Numbered from the stretch's first letter, positions 37,539 to 47,216 are shown. The stretch: 64,000 bases of DNA from Insulibacter thermoxylanivorax (GCF_015472005.1 NZ_BMAQ01000006.1:62001-126000); one strand, 5' to 3'. Notes: generated from the sequence alone by a model not told the origin. Made by a program: numbers and translations.

Positions 37539-37842
37539 CGTCCATCCCCGTTTCACGCTGCGCCAGGAATTCATCCTCCACTCGTATGAAGTCTTGTGCC
37601 AGCTGCTCATAGACCTCCAGGCCGACACTAGCTTTCAACGAACGGTCAAGAGCGCGTGATTTCTTCGCAAGTTCGAAGCAGGCGACATTCCCGCACAGAT
37701 AGGCGCCGCGCCCAGATTTTTTGCCGGTAACATCGATCATGATCTCACCTTCCGGCGTGCGGACGACTCGGATCAGCTCTTTTTTGCTCTTCGTCTCCTG
37801 GCAAGCGACACACTTGCGCAGCGGTATTTTGCGTCGTCTCAC
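37528..37842 (-). CDS. rnpM: YlxR family RNA-binding protein (RnpM)
   Basis: 104-residue YlxR protein with the conserved RKCVACQETKSKKELIRVV and GRGAYLCGNVACFELAKK motifs; B. subtilis YlxR has been renamed RnpM as an RNase P modulator. Start is GTG 37842 after AGGGGGGATG. Acidic tail DDEE. Lies 27 bp after nusA. Confidence 0.93.
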   Translation of the reverse strand: MRRRKIPLRKCVACQETKSKKELIRVVRTPEGEIMIDVTGKKSGRGAYLCGNVACFELAKKSRALDRSLKASVGLEVYEQLAQDFIRVEDEFLAQRETGMDDEE

Positions 37843-37869
37843 AGACCATCCCCCCTAAGGTCAGCTTAC

Positions 37870-38982
37870 TCAAAGCTGTGCATCCTGTTCTCCATCTTGA
37901 ACGGATTCTTCTGCTTCTTGATGTTCGCGTGACCGCGCGAGCTCTGCCTCAGCTCGTTGCGATTCGCTCTTGATATCGATCTTCCAGCCGGTTAATTTAG
38001 CGGCTAGACGGGCATTTTGGCCTTTGATGCCGATCGCCAGCGACAGCTGATGATCGGGCACGATGACCCGGGCAACTTTCTCTTCTTCCAGTGCGATCAC
38101 TTCGATCACTTGTGCGGGGCTTAAAGCGTTGGAGACGAATTCCTCGACATCTTCTGACCAGCGGACGATATCGATCTTCTCCCCGCGCAGTTCGTTCACA
38201 ACGGTCTGTACACGCATCCCCTTCGGACCGACACAGGAGCCGACGGGATCCACTTCCTCATCGCGGGAATAGACGGCGATCTTCGAGCGGAATCCCGCTT
38301 CACGCGCTACGGACTTGATCTCCACTACTCCCTCATAGATCTCCGGCACTTCCAGCTCGAAGAGGCGTTTCAGCAGCCCCGGATGGGTGCGGGACAGGAA
38401 GATCTGCGGACCTTTGGTGGTGTTTTCTACTCTGGTGATGTAGGCTTTGATGCGTTCGCTTTGCTGGAATTTCTCGTTCGGCATCACTTCATTGAGCGGC
38501 AGCACTGCTTCTACTTTGCCAAGATCGACATAGATATTGCGTGTGTCTTGCCGCTGTACGATGCCCGTGACTATATCTTCTTCCTTATCGATAAAAGCTT
38601 CATAGATAAGTCCGCGCTCCGCTTCGCGGATGCGTTGCGTAACGACTTGCTTAGCGGTCTGTGCAGCGATGCGGCCGAAATCGGCCGGCGTCACCTCGAT
38701 CTCGACGATATCATCAAGCTGATAGTTAGGATTGATCTCCCGGGCAGCATCCAGAGAGATCTCCAGCCGCGGATCCAGGGTTTCTTCCACCACCGTCTTG
38801 CGGGCGAATACTTTAATAACCCCCGTTTCGCGATTGATATCCACGCGGACATTCTGCGCAGTATTAAAGTTTCGCTTGTAGCTCGAGATCAAAGCTGCCT
38901 CGATCGCGTCAAGCAGAATATCCTTGCTTATGCCTTTCTCGCGTTCAATCTCATTCAGCGCTTCTATAAAATCAGTGTTCAT
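37870..38982 (-). CDS. nusA: transcription termination/antitermination factor NusA
   Basis: 370-residue RNA polymerase-binding factor. N-terminal domain (1-125), S1 (about 135-200) and two KH domains (about 230-345, with VGPKGMRVQTVVNELRGEKID and AIGIKGQNARLAAKLTGWKI) are seen; a short acidic tail replaces the proteobacterial repeats, as usual in Firmicutes. ATG has GGGAGG 11 bases upstream. It probably controls its own operon through the leader hairpin at 39526-39552. Confidence 0.98.
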   Translation of the reverse strand: MNTDFIEALNEIEREKGISKDILLDAIEAALISSYKRNFNTAQNVRVDINRETGVIKVFARKTVVEETLDPRLEISLDAAREINPNYQLDDIVEIEVTPADFGRIAAQTAKQVVTQRIREAERGLIYEAFIDKEEDIVTGIVQRQDTRNIYVDLGKVEAVLPLNEVMPNEKFQQSERIKAYITRVENTTKGPQIFLSRTHPGLLKRLFELEVPEIYEGVVEIKSVAREAGFRSKIAVYSRDEEVDPVGSCVGPKGMRVQTVVNELRGEKIDIVRWSEDVEEFVSNALSPAQVIEVIALEEEKVARVIVPDHQLSLAIGIKGQNARLAAKLTGWKIDIKSESQRAEAELARSREHQEAEESVQDGEQDAQL

Positions 38983-39018
38983 GATGAACGTTTCCTCCCT
39001 TCACACTCTCCAACATTC

Positions 39019-39486
39019 CTACATCTCTATCGCAAGTCTCGCCGAGGCAACTTTCTGCATCGGTACGGTGTACAACTTCTTGCCGATATGTATGGTGATT
39101 TCATGTTCATCGTAGCTTTGCAGGTATCCTTCAAACTCTTTCAGACCGTCAACGGGTTCATAAGTCTTCACATAGACATATTTGCCGACGGCCCGCTCAA
39201 AGTCGCGCGGTGTCTTCAGCGGCCGCTCGGCTCCCGGGGACGATACTTCTAAGAAATACGCATCGGGAATCGGGTCTTCCTCATCCAGCCGGAAGCTCAG
39301 ATATTCACTGATCTTGGCGCACTCCTCGATATCAATACCGCCTTCCTTATCAACAAACACGCGCAAGAAGCGATTGCGCCCTTCCTTGACATATTCGATA
39401 TCAACGATCTCGAACTCCGGATGTTCTTGCAGATATGGTTCAAGAAGTTGTTCTACGATTTGCTTGATGGATCCGCTGCTCAACAA
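39019..39486 (-). CDS. rimP: ribosome maturation factor RimP
   Basis: 155-residue 30S maturation factor (YlxS), first gene of the nusA operon. Conserved FEIVDIEYVKEGRNRFLRVFVDKEGGIDIEEC and YFLEVSSPGAERPLK are seen. The start is ambiguous: ATG 39492 abuts AAGGAGG with no spacing, while TTG 39486 (six bases) and TTG 39483 (nine) are correctly spaced; I use 39486. Confidence 0.93.
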   Translation of the reverse strand: MLSSGSIKQIVEQLLEPYLQEHPEFEIVDIEYVKEGRNRFLRVFVDKEGGIDIEECAKISEYLSFRLDEEDPIPDAYFLEVSSPGAERPLKTPRDFERAVGKYVYVKTYEPVDGLKEFEGYLQSYDEHEITIHIGKKLYTVPMQKVASARLAIEM

Positions 39487-39525
39487 TCGCATCCTCCTTC
39501 ATGTATGGACATTTATGGGCAAAAT

Positions 39526-39552
39526 GTAAAGAGTGGGTTGCCCCACTCTTAC
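39526..39552 (-). promoter_or_regulatory. leader hairpin of rimP-nusA operon (probable NusA-dependent attenuator)
   Basis: Nine-bp stem AAGAGTGGG/CCCACTCTT (39550-39542 with 39537-39529), extended by flanking GT/AC, with a four-base loop; the minus strand continues TACATTTTGCC, a weak T-run. It lies between the operon promoter and rimP. B. subtilis NusA autoregulates this operon by NusA-dependent termination in the leader; extension to this organism is inferred. Confidence 0.6.
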
Positions 39553-39583
39553 AGCCGAAAATATCGAAAAGTTAACAAGTATA

Positions 39584-39613
39584 ATTATAACATAAACATG
39601 TAAATGTTTGCAA
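39584..39613 (-). promoter_or_regulatory. sigma-A promoter of rimP-nusA-infB operon
   Basis: -35 TTGCAA (39613-39608) and perfect -10 TATAAT (39589-39584), 18 bases apart on the minus strand, just after the polC stop. Confidence 0.75.
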
Positions 39614-39630
39614 GAGTGGTTTGGGATTGC

Positions 39631-42600
39631 TTAGAATAGCGACAACTGGTTGGTTTCAGGCAATCCTTGGAAGCAGCCCATCTGGCTCAGAATCTCGACG
39701 ATCGTCTTCGAAGCCTTGGAACGCATCTGGAAGTCCTCGACGGACAGGAAATCTCCCTCTTCCCGCGCCGCCACGATATTCCGCGCTGCGTTCACGCCGA
39801 CGCCCGGAATCGCGGAGAACGGCGGAATGAGCTTGTCGCCGTCGATGATGAAGCGGGTTGCTTCGGAACGGTACAGATCGATCGGTTTGAAACCGAAGCC
39901 GCGGGCCGTCATCTCCAATCCCATCTCGAGGATCGGGATCATCGATTTCTCCTTCGATGTTGCCTGGAAGCCCTTCGCCTCGATCTCTTCCAGCTTAGCC
40001 CTGATCGCATCGTAACCTTGGGTGAACAGCTCGACATCAAAATCTTCTGCCCGTACTGAGAAATAGGCAGCGTAGAAAGCGATCGGATAATACACTTTAA
40101 AATATGCCGTGCGCACAGCTGAGATAACGTAAGCGGCAGCATGGGCCTTAGGGAACATGTACTGGATGCGCTGGCAGGACTCGATATACCAATCCGGTAC
40201 GCCGCACTTCTTCATCTCTGCGATCCATTCCTCCGTTAGACCTCTGCCCTTCCGCACGCTCTCCGTAATCGTAAAGGCCAAGCTCGCATCCATGCCCGCC
40301 TTATAGATCAGATACAGCATGATATCATCGCGGCAGCCAATGACCGTCTTGATCGTGCATGTACCGTTGCGGATCAATTCCTGTGCGTTGCCAAGCCATA
40401 CCCCGGTGCCGTGAGACAGCCCGGAGATCTGCAGCAGATCCGCGAAGGTCTTCGGCTGCGTCTCTTCGAGCATCTGGCGGACAAAGCGGGTCCCCATCTC
40501 CGGCACGCCGTAGGTGGCCACCGACGACTTGATCTGCTCCGGCGTGACGCCGATCGCTTCAGTGGAGCTGAAGATGCTCATCACCTTCGGATCGTTCATC
40601 GGGATCGTCGTCGGATCGACACCGGTCAGATCCTGCAGCATCCGCATCATCGTCGGATCATCGTGGCCGAGGATATCCAGCTTGAGCAGGTTTGCATCAT
40701 AGGCGTGATAGTCGAAGTGCGTCGTCTTCCATTCGGAACTGGTGTCATCGGCGGGGTACTGCACCGGTGTAATGTCTTCGATCTCCATATAATCCGGAAC
40801 GACGACGATTCCTCCGGGATGCTGACCCGTGCTGCGTTTAACGCCGGTACAGCCGCTGGCGAGCCGCGCCTCTTCGGCGCTGCGCCATTTGATCTGGTGA
40901 TCTTCCTCATATTTCTTAACGAAGCCGTAGGCGGTCTTCTCTGCTACGGTGCCGATCGTCCCTGCACGGAAGACGTTCTTCTCACCGAACAACTCCTTCG
41001 TATAGTTATGCGCATGGGGCTGGTATTCGCCGGAGAAGTTCAAATCGATATCCGGCACCTTGTCCCCTTTAAATCCAAGGAAGGTCTCAAAGGGGATGTC
41101 CTGTCCGTCGCCTTTCATAATATGACCGCACTTCGGACAGTCCTTATCCGGCAGATCGAAGCCGCTCGGGATGCTGCCGTCAAGGAACCATTCACTGTGC
41201 TTGCATTCTGGATTGCGGCACAGATAGTGCGGCGGCAGCGGGTTGACCTCCGAGATGCCGAGGAAGGTGGCAACAACGGAGGAACCAACGGAGCCCCGGG
41301 ACCCGACGAGATAGCCGTCTTCATTGGACTTCTTCACCAGCCGTTCAGAGATGAGGTAGTTCGCAGAGAAGCCGTACTTGATGATCGGCACGAGTTCCTT
41401 CTCCAAGCGGTCGACCACCACTTGCGGCAGCGGATCGCCGTACATCTCCTTAGCTGTATTGTAGCACTTCTCACGGATCTCCTCATCGGCGCCTTCGATG
41501 ACGGGCGTGAACAGCTTATCCGGGAACAATTCAAATTCTTCCACGCTGTCTGCGACTTCATTCGGATAGCGGATCACAACATCATAGGCATCCTGCTCGC
41601 CGAGATGCGCCATCTCCTCCAGCATCTCCTTCGTCGTACGGAAATGCGCCTCAGGTTTGCGCATATCCTTCAGCGGACTGAAGCCCGTGATGCCGTGGAT
41701 CGTGATATCCCGCAGCAGCTTGTCCCGCGGATGGAGATAATGGGCATTGCCCGTTGCCACGACAGGCTTGCCAAGCTTCTTGCCAATGGCGACGATCCTG
41801 CGGTTCGCTTCCTCTAATTGCTGGATACTGCCGACGAGCCCCTTGTCGACGAGATGCAGGTTCATGGAAACGGGCTGTACTTCCAGTACATCGTAGAACT
41901 GCGCCACTTCCTCTGCTTCTTCCTGGGTCTTGTTCAGCACCGTCTCGAACAGCTCGCCCTTCTCGCAGCCAGAAGACAGAATTAAGCCCTCCCGGTACTC
42001 CTGCAGAACACTTCTCGGGATGCAGGGCACCCGGTTGAAGTATTCCGTATGCGACAGCGAGATCAGCTTATAGAGATTCTTCCTGCCCTGCGGGTTCTTC
42101 GCATAGATGCAGATGTGGAAAGGCCGGGCATTCGAAAGATCCTTGCCGACATAATCGTTCAGCTGCTCCAATCGCGTGATATTGCGCGCTTCGCATTCCT
42201 TCAGCAGCTCGAGGAGAATCGACGCCAAAGCTACGGTATCGTCGATCGCCCGGTGATGGTTCTCAAGGCTGACCTTAAACTTCTCCGCCAGCGTGTTCAG
42301 ACGATGGTTTTTCATTGACGGGAAGAGCATCCGCGCCAGTTCCAGAGTATCGAGCGACGGGTTCGCCAGTTTCGGCATGCCGAGCTCCTGACATGCCGCC
42401 TGGATGAAGCCCATATCGAACTGCGCATTGTGCGCGACAAGCACGCTGTCGCCGACGAATTCGATAAACTGCGGGAGCACTTCTGACAGATCCGGTGCGC
42501 CCTTGACCATCTCATCGTTGATGTTCGTGAGCTGCATGATATGATAGGGAATCTTCTCATGCGGATTCACGAAGGTGGAGAACCTGCCGACTTCTGTGCC

Positions 42601-43959
42601 ATTCTGCAGCTTCACACCGGCTATCTCGATGATCTTGCTGTGATTGATCGAGAGTCCCGTCGTCTCGATATCGAACACCACATAGGTCTCCGACGCCAGA
42701 TCCCCTTCCCGCGGCTGTGTGACGATCGGCACGGCGTCGTTGACGACATTGGCTTCCACGCCGTAGATCGGCTTGATGCCGTATTTCTTGGCGGCCTTAG
42801 CCGCCTCCGGGAAGGCTTGAACACCGGCGTGGTCGGTGATGGCGAGCGCCTTATGTCCCCAGCTGGCCGCCAGCTTCATATATTCCGAGATCGACGGGAT
42901 CGCATCCATCGTGCTCATGTTCGTATGGAGATGCAGCTCCACCCGTTTCTCTTCGGCATCATCGATTCGCTCCGCCGGCGGTTTGATCTCGCAGAGGTCG
43001 TTCGGTACCATAACCAGCTCCGGCACCTGCATGAAGCGGTCGTACTCCACCCTGCCGCGCGCCAGGAGCCAGATTCCCTCCCGCAGTCCTTCCATCTTTG
43101 CAAGGTCATTTTTGTCCTTCACGAACAGCTTCACCGACAGTGAATCCGTATAATCTGTTATATTGAACAGATACAGCGTCGTGCCGTTGCGGAGTTCCTT
43201 CACTTCCAAGCCGAAGACAGTGCCTTGGATCGTAATCCTCCTCTCTTCATCTCGAACTTCCTTAATCGGCACCGGCTCATCCTTGATCTCATAGCCGAAG
43301 ACGAAGCGTTCGCTGCTGCCGCCGGCGGCGGTTGGTTTCACTTTAGCCGCCTCCGCTTCTTCCAGCATCGTCTGCATCAGAAGGCGTTCTTCCTCTTCCC
43401 GCTGCTGCTGGAAGCGTTCGTACTCCTCTTGCAGGGTTTCTTGCAGCGCTTCGCTCAGCTTCAGCTGAACGCGGAATTCCCGTGAGAAATAATCGCGATA
43501 GAAACGAACGATATATTCATCGACTTGCTTGCGTTTGGCCAGTTCGAGACCGGTGGCATCGGCCAGCAGCACCGTGATCGTCTCCTTGTTCACTTCGATG
43601 GCCGATTTGGCCAGCCAACCGTTCACGGAGACCAGCTGACGCTTAATCCATTCCGCGCAGAGGCTCCAATACTCCTCCACGAGCGAGCGGTGATCGACGG
43701 CCCCAGTATAACGCATCACGAAAGTGACCGCCGCGATATGGGAGAAGTGCTCCTGAATCTTCTTCGTAAACGTAAGAAAAACATGCTTCGGCAGCAGTTT
43801 ATCCTTTACGATATAGAACGTCCATGCGCGGTTGGTACGGCTGACTTCTACTGTATCGATATACCCGTCCGTGAAATATTCATTCACCATCTCGAGCGAC
43901 AGGCCTGTTTGCTTCAGAAGCAGTTCGAAACGGCTGCGTTTCTCCGCTGTTAGTCCCAC
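39631..43959 (-). CDS. polC: DNA polymerase III subunit alpha, PolC type
   Basis: 1442-residue Gram-positive replicative polymerase. Seen in order: N-terminal domain, OB fold, PHP domain (ELHLHTNMSTMDAIPSISEY) split by the inserted proofreading exonuclease (FDIETTGLS, then VAHNAQFDMGF), a zinc site (CRNPECKHSEWF with CPKCGH), and the palm with PDIDLNFSGEYQ. Length matches B. subtilis PolC (1437). Start is GTG 43959 after GGGAGGGG; the frame is open to 43989 without support. Transcribed after proS. Confidence 0.98.
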   Translation of the reverse strand: MGLTAEKRSRFELLLKQTGLSLEMVNEYFTDGYIDTVEVSRTNRAWTFYIVKDKLLPKHVFLTFTKKIQEHFSHIAAVTFVMRYTGAVDHRSLVEEYWSLCAEWIKRQLVSVNGWLAKSAIEVNKETITVLLADATGLELAKRKQVDEYIVRFYRDYFSREFRVQLKLSEALQETLQEEYERFQQQREEEERLLMQTMLEEAEAAKVKPTAAGGSSERFVFGYEIKDEPVPIKEVRDEERRITIQGTVFGLEVKELRNGTTLYLFNITDYTDSLSVKLFVKDKNDLAKMEGLREGIWLLARGRVEYDRFMQVPELVMVPNDLCEIKPPAERIDDAEEKRVELHLHTNMSTMDAIPSISEYMKLAASWGHKALAITDHAGVQAFPEAAKAAKKYGIKPIYGVEANVVNDAVPIVTQPREGDLASETYVVFDIETTGLSINHSKIIEIAGVKLQNGTEVGRFSTFVNPHEKIPYHIMQLTNINDEMVKGAPDLSEVLPQFIEFVGDSVLVAHNAQFDMGFIQAACQELGMPKLANPSLDTLELARMLFPSMKNHRLNTLAEKFKVSLENHHRAIDDTVALASILLELLKECEARNITRLEQLNDYVGKDLSNARPFHICIYAKNPQGRKNLYKLISLSHTEYFNRVPCIPRSVLQEYREGLILSSGCEKGELFETVLNKTQEEAEEVAQFYDVLEVQPVSMNLHLVDKGLVGSIQQLEEANRRIVAIGKKLGKPVVATGNAHYLHPRDKLLRDITIHGITGFSPLKDMRKPEAHFRTTKEMLEEMAHLGEQDAYDVVIRYPNEVADSVEEFELFPDKLFTPVIEGADEEIREKCYNTAKEMYGDPLPQVVVDRLEKELVPIIKYGFSANYLISERLVKKSNEDGYLVGSRGSVGSSVVATFLGISEVNPLPPHYLCRNPECKHSEWFLDGSIPSGFDLPDKDCPKCGHIMKGDGQDIPFETFLGFKGDKVPDIDLNFSGEYQPHAHNYTKELFGEKNVFRAGTIGTVAEKTAYGFVKKYEEDHQIKWRSAEEARLASGCTGVKRSTGQHPGGIVVVPDYMEIEDITPVQYPADDTSSEWKTTHFDYHAYDANLLKLDILGHDDPTMMRMLQDLTGVDPTTIPMNDPKVMSIFSSTEAIGVTPEQIKSSVATYGVPEMGTRFVRQMLEETQPKTFADLLQISGLSHGTGVWLGNAQELIRNGTCTIKTVIGCRDDIMLYLIYKAGMDASLAFTITESVRKGRGLTEEWIAEMKKCGVPDWYIESCQRIQYMFPKAHAAAYVISAVRTAYFKVYYPIAFYAAYFSVRAEDFDVELFTQGYDAIRAKLEEIEAKGFQATSKEKSMIPILEMGLEMTARGFGFKPIDLYRSEATRFIIDGDKLIPPFSAIPGVGVNAARNIVAAREEGDFLSVEDFQMRSKASKTIVEILSQMGCFQGLPETNQLSLF

Positions 43960-44103
43960 GAGTGCTCCCCTCCCGAATAAATAAGCCAAGGGCTGTCGGA
44001 ATCCTTAGAATCCTAAGCCCTCTCAAGTCTAACAACATCATACATTGACGGTTAAGCGACGTATAGAACGCGACCAGCAGGCACGATCAGATGCGAAGCT
44101 CGA

Positions 44104-45549
44104 TTAATATGCGCGTGCAAAAACTACGGTATGCTTCGCCTGTTCTTCGCAGACCAGGCACTTGCTCTTGTGCTCATCGACGATGAATGGAATATTGCGG
44201 CTTGTCGCCTTCGTCTCAAGCTTCACCTGATGCTCGCATGCCTCCGATCCGCACCAGCCTGCATATACGAAGCCTCGTTTCTCCGTGAACAGCTCCTTCA
44301 GCTCATCCAGGGTGTCCACTGAGTAGGTGTGTTCCTTCATGAAGGCAAGGGCGCGGTTAAACATCTCCTGCTGGATCTCTTCTAAGGTGCGCTGCACTTC
44401 TACGAGCAGGTCTTCCTGCTTCACCGTCCGCTTCTCGCCGAGACGGGTTGCCAGCACGACTTGTCCGTTCTCGAGATCCCGCGGCCCCAGTTCGATGCGG
44501 AGCGGTACACCGCGCATCTCATACTCGTTGAACTTCCAGCCGGGGCTTAAGTCAGGACGATCATCCACCCGCACGCGAATGCCGGCTTGTTTCAGAAGTT
44601 CATAGTATTCGTCCGTCTTCGCCAGCACCTGCTCCCTCGTCTTCTGCGGGCCAATTGGGATCATGATCACCTGGGTCGGCGCAACTTTAGGCGGCAGAGC
44701 CAGTCCTTTGTCATCGCCGTGAACCATGATCAAGGCGCCGATCAGACGCGTGCTGACACCCCAGGAGGTGGTATGCACATATTGATGCTTATTCTCCCGA
44801 TCGAGATATTTGATCTCGAAGGCTTCTGCAAAGTTCGTTCCAAGGTAATGGCTTGTTCCAGCTTGCACCGCTTTGCCGTCCTTCATCATCGCTTCGATCG
44901 AATAGGTATCTACGGCACCGGCAAACTTCTCCGACGGCGTCTTCTGGCCGACGATTACCGGGATGGCCAGCACATTCTCGACGAAGTCCCGATAGATCTC
45001 CAACATCCGCATCGTCTCTTCGCGCGCCTCTGCTTCCGTCTCATGGGCCGTATGCCCTTCCTGCCAGAGGAACTCACTGGTTCTGAGGAACGGCAGCGTC
45101 CGTTTCTCCCAGCGGACGACGTTCGCCCATTGGTTGATCAGAAGCGGCAGATCGCGATAGGAATTGATCCACTTAGCATACATATGACCGATCATCGTCT
45201 CCGATGTCGGGCGAATCGCCAGTCTCTCTTCCAGTTTCTCTCCGCCGGCTTCCGTTACCCAAGGCAGTTCCGGGTTAAATCCTTCGACGTGCTCCTTCTC
45301 CTTCTGGAAGAAACTCTCCGGAATGAACAGCGGGAAGTAGGCATTGCGATGTCCTGTCTCCTTAAAACGGCGGTCCAGTTCGCGCTGACATAGTTCCCAG
45401 ATCTCATATCCGTCCGGCTTGAAGACCATGCAGCCGCGCACCGGCGCATAGTCCATAAGGTCAGCCTTGCGGATCACATCGATATACCAAGCTGAAAAAT
45501 CCTCACTCTGCGGAGTGATGAACGACTTCTCTTTCGCTTCTTTACTCAC
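44104..45549 (-). CDS. proS: proline--tRNA ligase, short (type 3) form
   Basis: 481-residue class II synthetase. Class II motifs are seen (motif 2 RWEKRTLPFLRTSEFLWQEGH region, YLGTNFAEAF, motif 3 region VSTRLIGALIMVHGDD), followed directly by the anticodon-binding domain and a C-terminal Cys-containing zinc-like domain (GWCGSEACEHQ, KCLVCEEQ). The editing domain found between motifs 2 and 3 in B. subtilis ProS (564 residues) is absent. This is the archaeal/eukaryotic-like type. GTG 45549 has GAGAGG eight bases away. Confidence 0.96.
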   Translation of the reverse strand: MSKEAKEKSFITPQSEDFSAWYIDVIRKADLMDYAPVRGCMVFKPDGYEIWELCQRELDRRFKETGHRNAYFPLFIPESFFQKEKEHVEGFNPELPWVTEAGGEKLEERLAIRPTSETMIGHMYAKWINSYRDLPLLINQWANVVRWEKRTLPFLRTSEFLWQEGHTAHETEAEAREETMRMLEIYRDFVENVLAIPVIVGQKTPSEKFAGAVDTYSIEAMMKDGKAVQAGTSHYLGTNFAEAFEIKYLDRENKHQYVHTTSWGVSTRLIGALIMVHGDDKGLALPPKVAPTQVIMIPIGPQKTREQVLAKTDEYYELLKQAGIRVRVDDRPDLSPGWKFNEYEMRGVPLRIELGPRDLENGQVVLATRLGEKRTVKQEDLLVEVQRTLEEIQQEMFNRALAFMKEHTYSVDTLDELKELFTEKRGFVYAGWCGSEACEHQVKLETKATSRNIPFIVDEHKSKCLVCEEQAKHTVVFARAY

Positions 45550-45564
45550 CCGTTTCACCTCTCG

Positions 45565-46842
45565 CTATCTCTGAAATAACGCTATGATATCGTAATAAGT
45601 GACTGCGATCATCAGCAGGAACAAAGCTGAAAAACCAATCAGATGAACGAGGCTCTCCCGTTCCTGAGAGATCGGCTTGCCGCGCACACCTTCGACGGCG
45701 AGGAAGATCAGCCTGCTTCCATCCAAGGCTGGGACCGGCAAGAGATTGAAGATGCCAAGGTATAAGCTGAGCACCGAAGTCCACAGAATCAGCGTCGTCA
45801 GTCCTGCTTGTGCTGCCTGTCCCGTTGTCCGTGCGATATCGACGGGACCGCCGAGATCTTCCAGCTTCACTTCCAACGTAACGAGTTTCTGAAGACCGAT
45901 GAAGATCTGCTCTGTCCAATAGACCACCTGGTTCCAAGTGCCGGAAGCAGCTTCGACCAGGGTAGGCCGGCGATAATCATAGGTCAGTCCGATATAGACC
46001 CCTGCCTTGGCCGACTCACCGTCCGTAATCTGAGGCGTTACCGTGAGCTCTATGATCTCTCCGTCCCGCAGCACTTGCCAAGTCATCGGTTTATTCTCGG
46101 AAGCGCTGATCATACGGGTCATGCGCTCGCTGTCCTCGCCCAACGTCTCACCGTTGACCTTCACGATCTGATCTCCGGCGCGAACGCCTGCTTCTGCTGC
46201 CGGCGACCCCTCGATCACATCGGCGATGACCAGTTTGCCTGTACCTTCAACGGGCACGCCCAGCATGAATACATATACCGTAAACAATACCAGAGCAAGA
46301 ACGAAGTTCATCAGCGGTCCGCCGAAGATCGTCATCATCCTCTGACCGACGCTCTTGCTCATAAACTGCCGATTAAGCGGTGCGATCTGGTTCTCTTGAT
46401 TGCGGGCGACGATCATCGCCTTCGGATCGATCTCATATCGCGTCACATCGCCCTTGCTGTCAAGCTCCACATGAAGATCCCGTTCGATGTCCAGTTTAAC
46501 GACCTCGCCTTGCGTTAGATGCGAATAGCGATCCAATTGATCCAGATAGATATGGGTGACGATCCCATCCTTCAGCCGCAGAGCAATCGTCTGTCCCGGA
46601 TTGATCTGTATGAGTTCGGGATCTTCACCGGCCATTCTAGCGAAACCACCGAAGGGAAGCAGGCGGAAGGCATATTTGGTCTCGCCCTTCTTAAAGGACA
46701 GCAGCTTCGGACCGAAGCCGATGGCGAACTCTCTTACGAGAATCCCCGCACGTTTGGCAAAGAACATATGCCCCCATTCATGGATCCCTATGATCACGAA
46801 GAACACGAGAATCGTGTACAGGATAGTCGTTAACAGGTTCAA
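45565..46842 (-). CDS. rseP: site-2 membrane metalloprotease RseP (RasP)
   Basis: 425-residue intramembrane zinc protease. Seen: first membrane helix with IIGIHEWGHMFFAKRAG (HExxH), a PDZ domain (about 205-275, ADVIEGSPAAEAGVRAGDQIVKVNG), and the third-helix motif NLLPVPALDGSRL. It carries an extra insert of about 70 residues before the second helix. It completes regulated proteolysis of anti-sigma factors and cleaves signal-peptide remnants. Start is TTG 46842, ten bases after GGAGG. Confidence 0.95.
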   Translation of the reverse strand: MNLLTTILYTILVFFVIIGIHEWGHMFFAKRAGILVREFAIGFGPKLLSFKKGETKYAFRLLPFGGFARMAGEDPELIQINPGQTIALRLKDGIVTHIYLDQLDRYSHLTQGEVVKLDIERDLHVELDSKGDVTRYEIDPKAMIVARNQENQIAPLNRQFMSKSVGQRMMTIFGGPLMNFVLALVLFTVYVFMLGVPVEGTGKLVIADVIEGSPAAEAGVRAGDQIVKVNGETLGEDSERMTRMISASENKPMTWQVLRDGEIIELTVTPQITDGESAKAGVYIGLTYDYRRPTLVEAASGTWNQVVYWTEQIFIGLQKLVTLEVKLEDLGGPVDIARTTGQAAQAGLTTLILWTSVLSLYLGIFNLLPVPALDGSRLIFLAVEGVRGKPISQERESLVHLIGFSALFLLMIAVTYYDIIALFQR

Positions 46843-47029
46843 AACATCTACTCCTCCTTCGCGGAATAACCGGACAACATCATGTCGCTCTTAGATTAAC
46901 ATTATTCACAGCATTTATTCAAGAGAACCGTTGGTCGGATTCGAGTGATGCTTGATCTTCCACGGGATTATGGCGATGAGTGACGATCACATGATCTTCG
47001 CTTGATGCTGATCAGATCCTCACATGACG

Positions 47030-47216
47030 CTAACGGAACTGCAGTACCTTATTTGAGACAAAAAACGTTTCTCCCCATCCTAACGGAACGTCATTCCCTT
47101 ATTCTCATAGAAACCGCCGATTTTACCTTAGTTCTAAGCAAAATAACGTATCCACGTTCCGTTAGCTCGGCAAATTCCGGCATTTTCGGGATAATAACGA
47201 ACCCACGTTCCGTCAG
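47030..47216 (+). repeat. four-copy inverted array of CTAACGGAAC repeats
   Basis: The dxr-rseP gap (46843-47275) carries CTAACGGAAC-N8-(C/G)TTATT at 47030-47053 and 47080-47103 on the plus strand, 50 bp apart, and the same motif on the minus strand at 47142-47165 and 47193-47216 (last copy CTGACGGAAC), 51 bp apart. The two pairs face each other, making an imperfect inverted repeat of about 190 bp. No gene fits. Strand is arbitrary. Confidence 0.8.

Noticed and set aside
40411-41817. 468-residue open frame on the plus strand
   Set aside because: Lies wholly opposite polC, has no ribosome binding site, and is rich in Arg/His/Asp as expected from the antisense of GC-rich coding DNA.
43986-44021. 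Terminator between proS and polC
   Set aside because: A short AGGGCT/AGCCCT pairing and a CTTAG/CTAAG palindrome exist, but there is no T-run and the two genes are likely co-transcribed.
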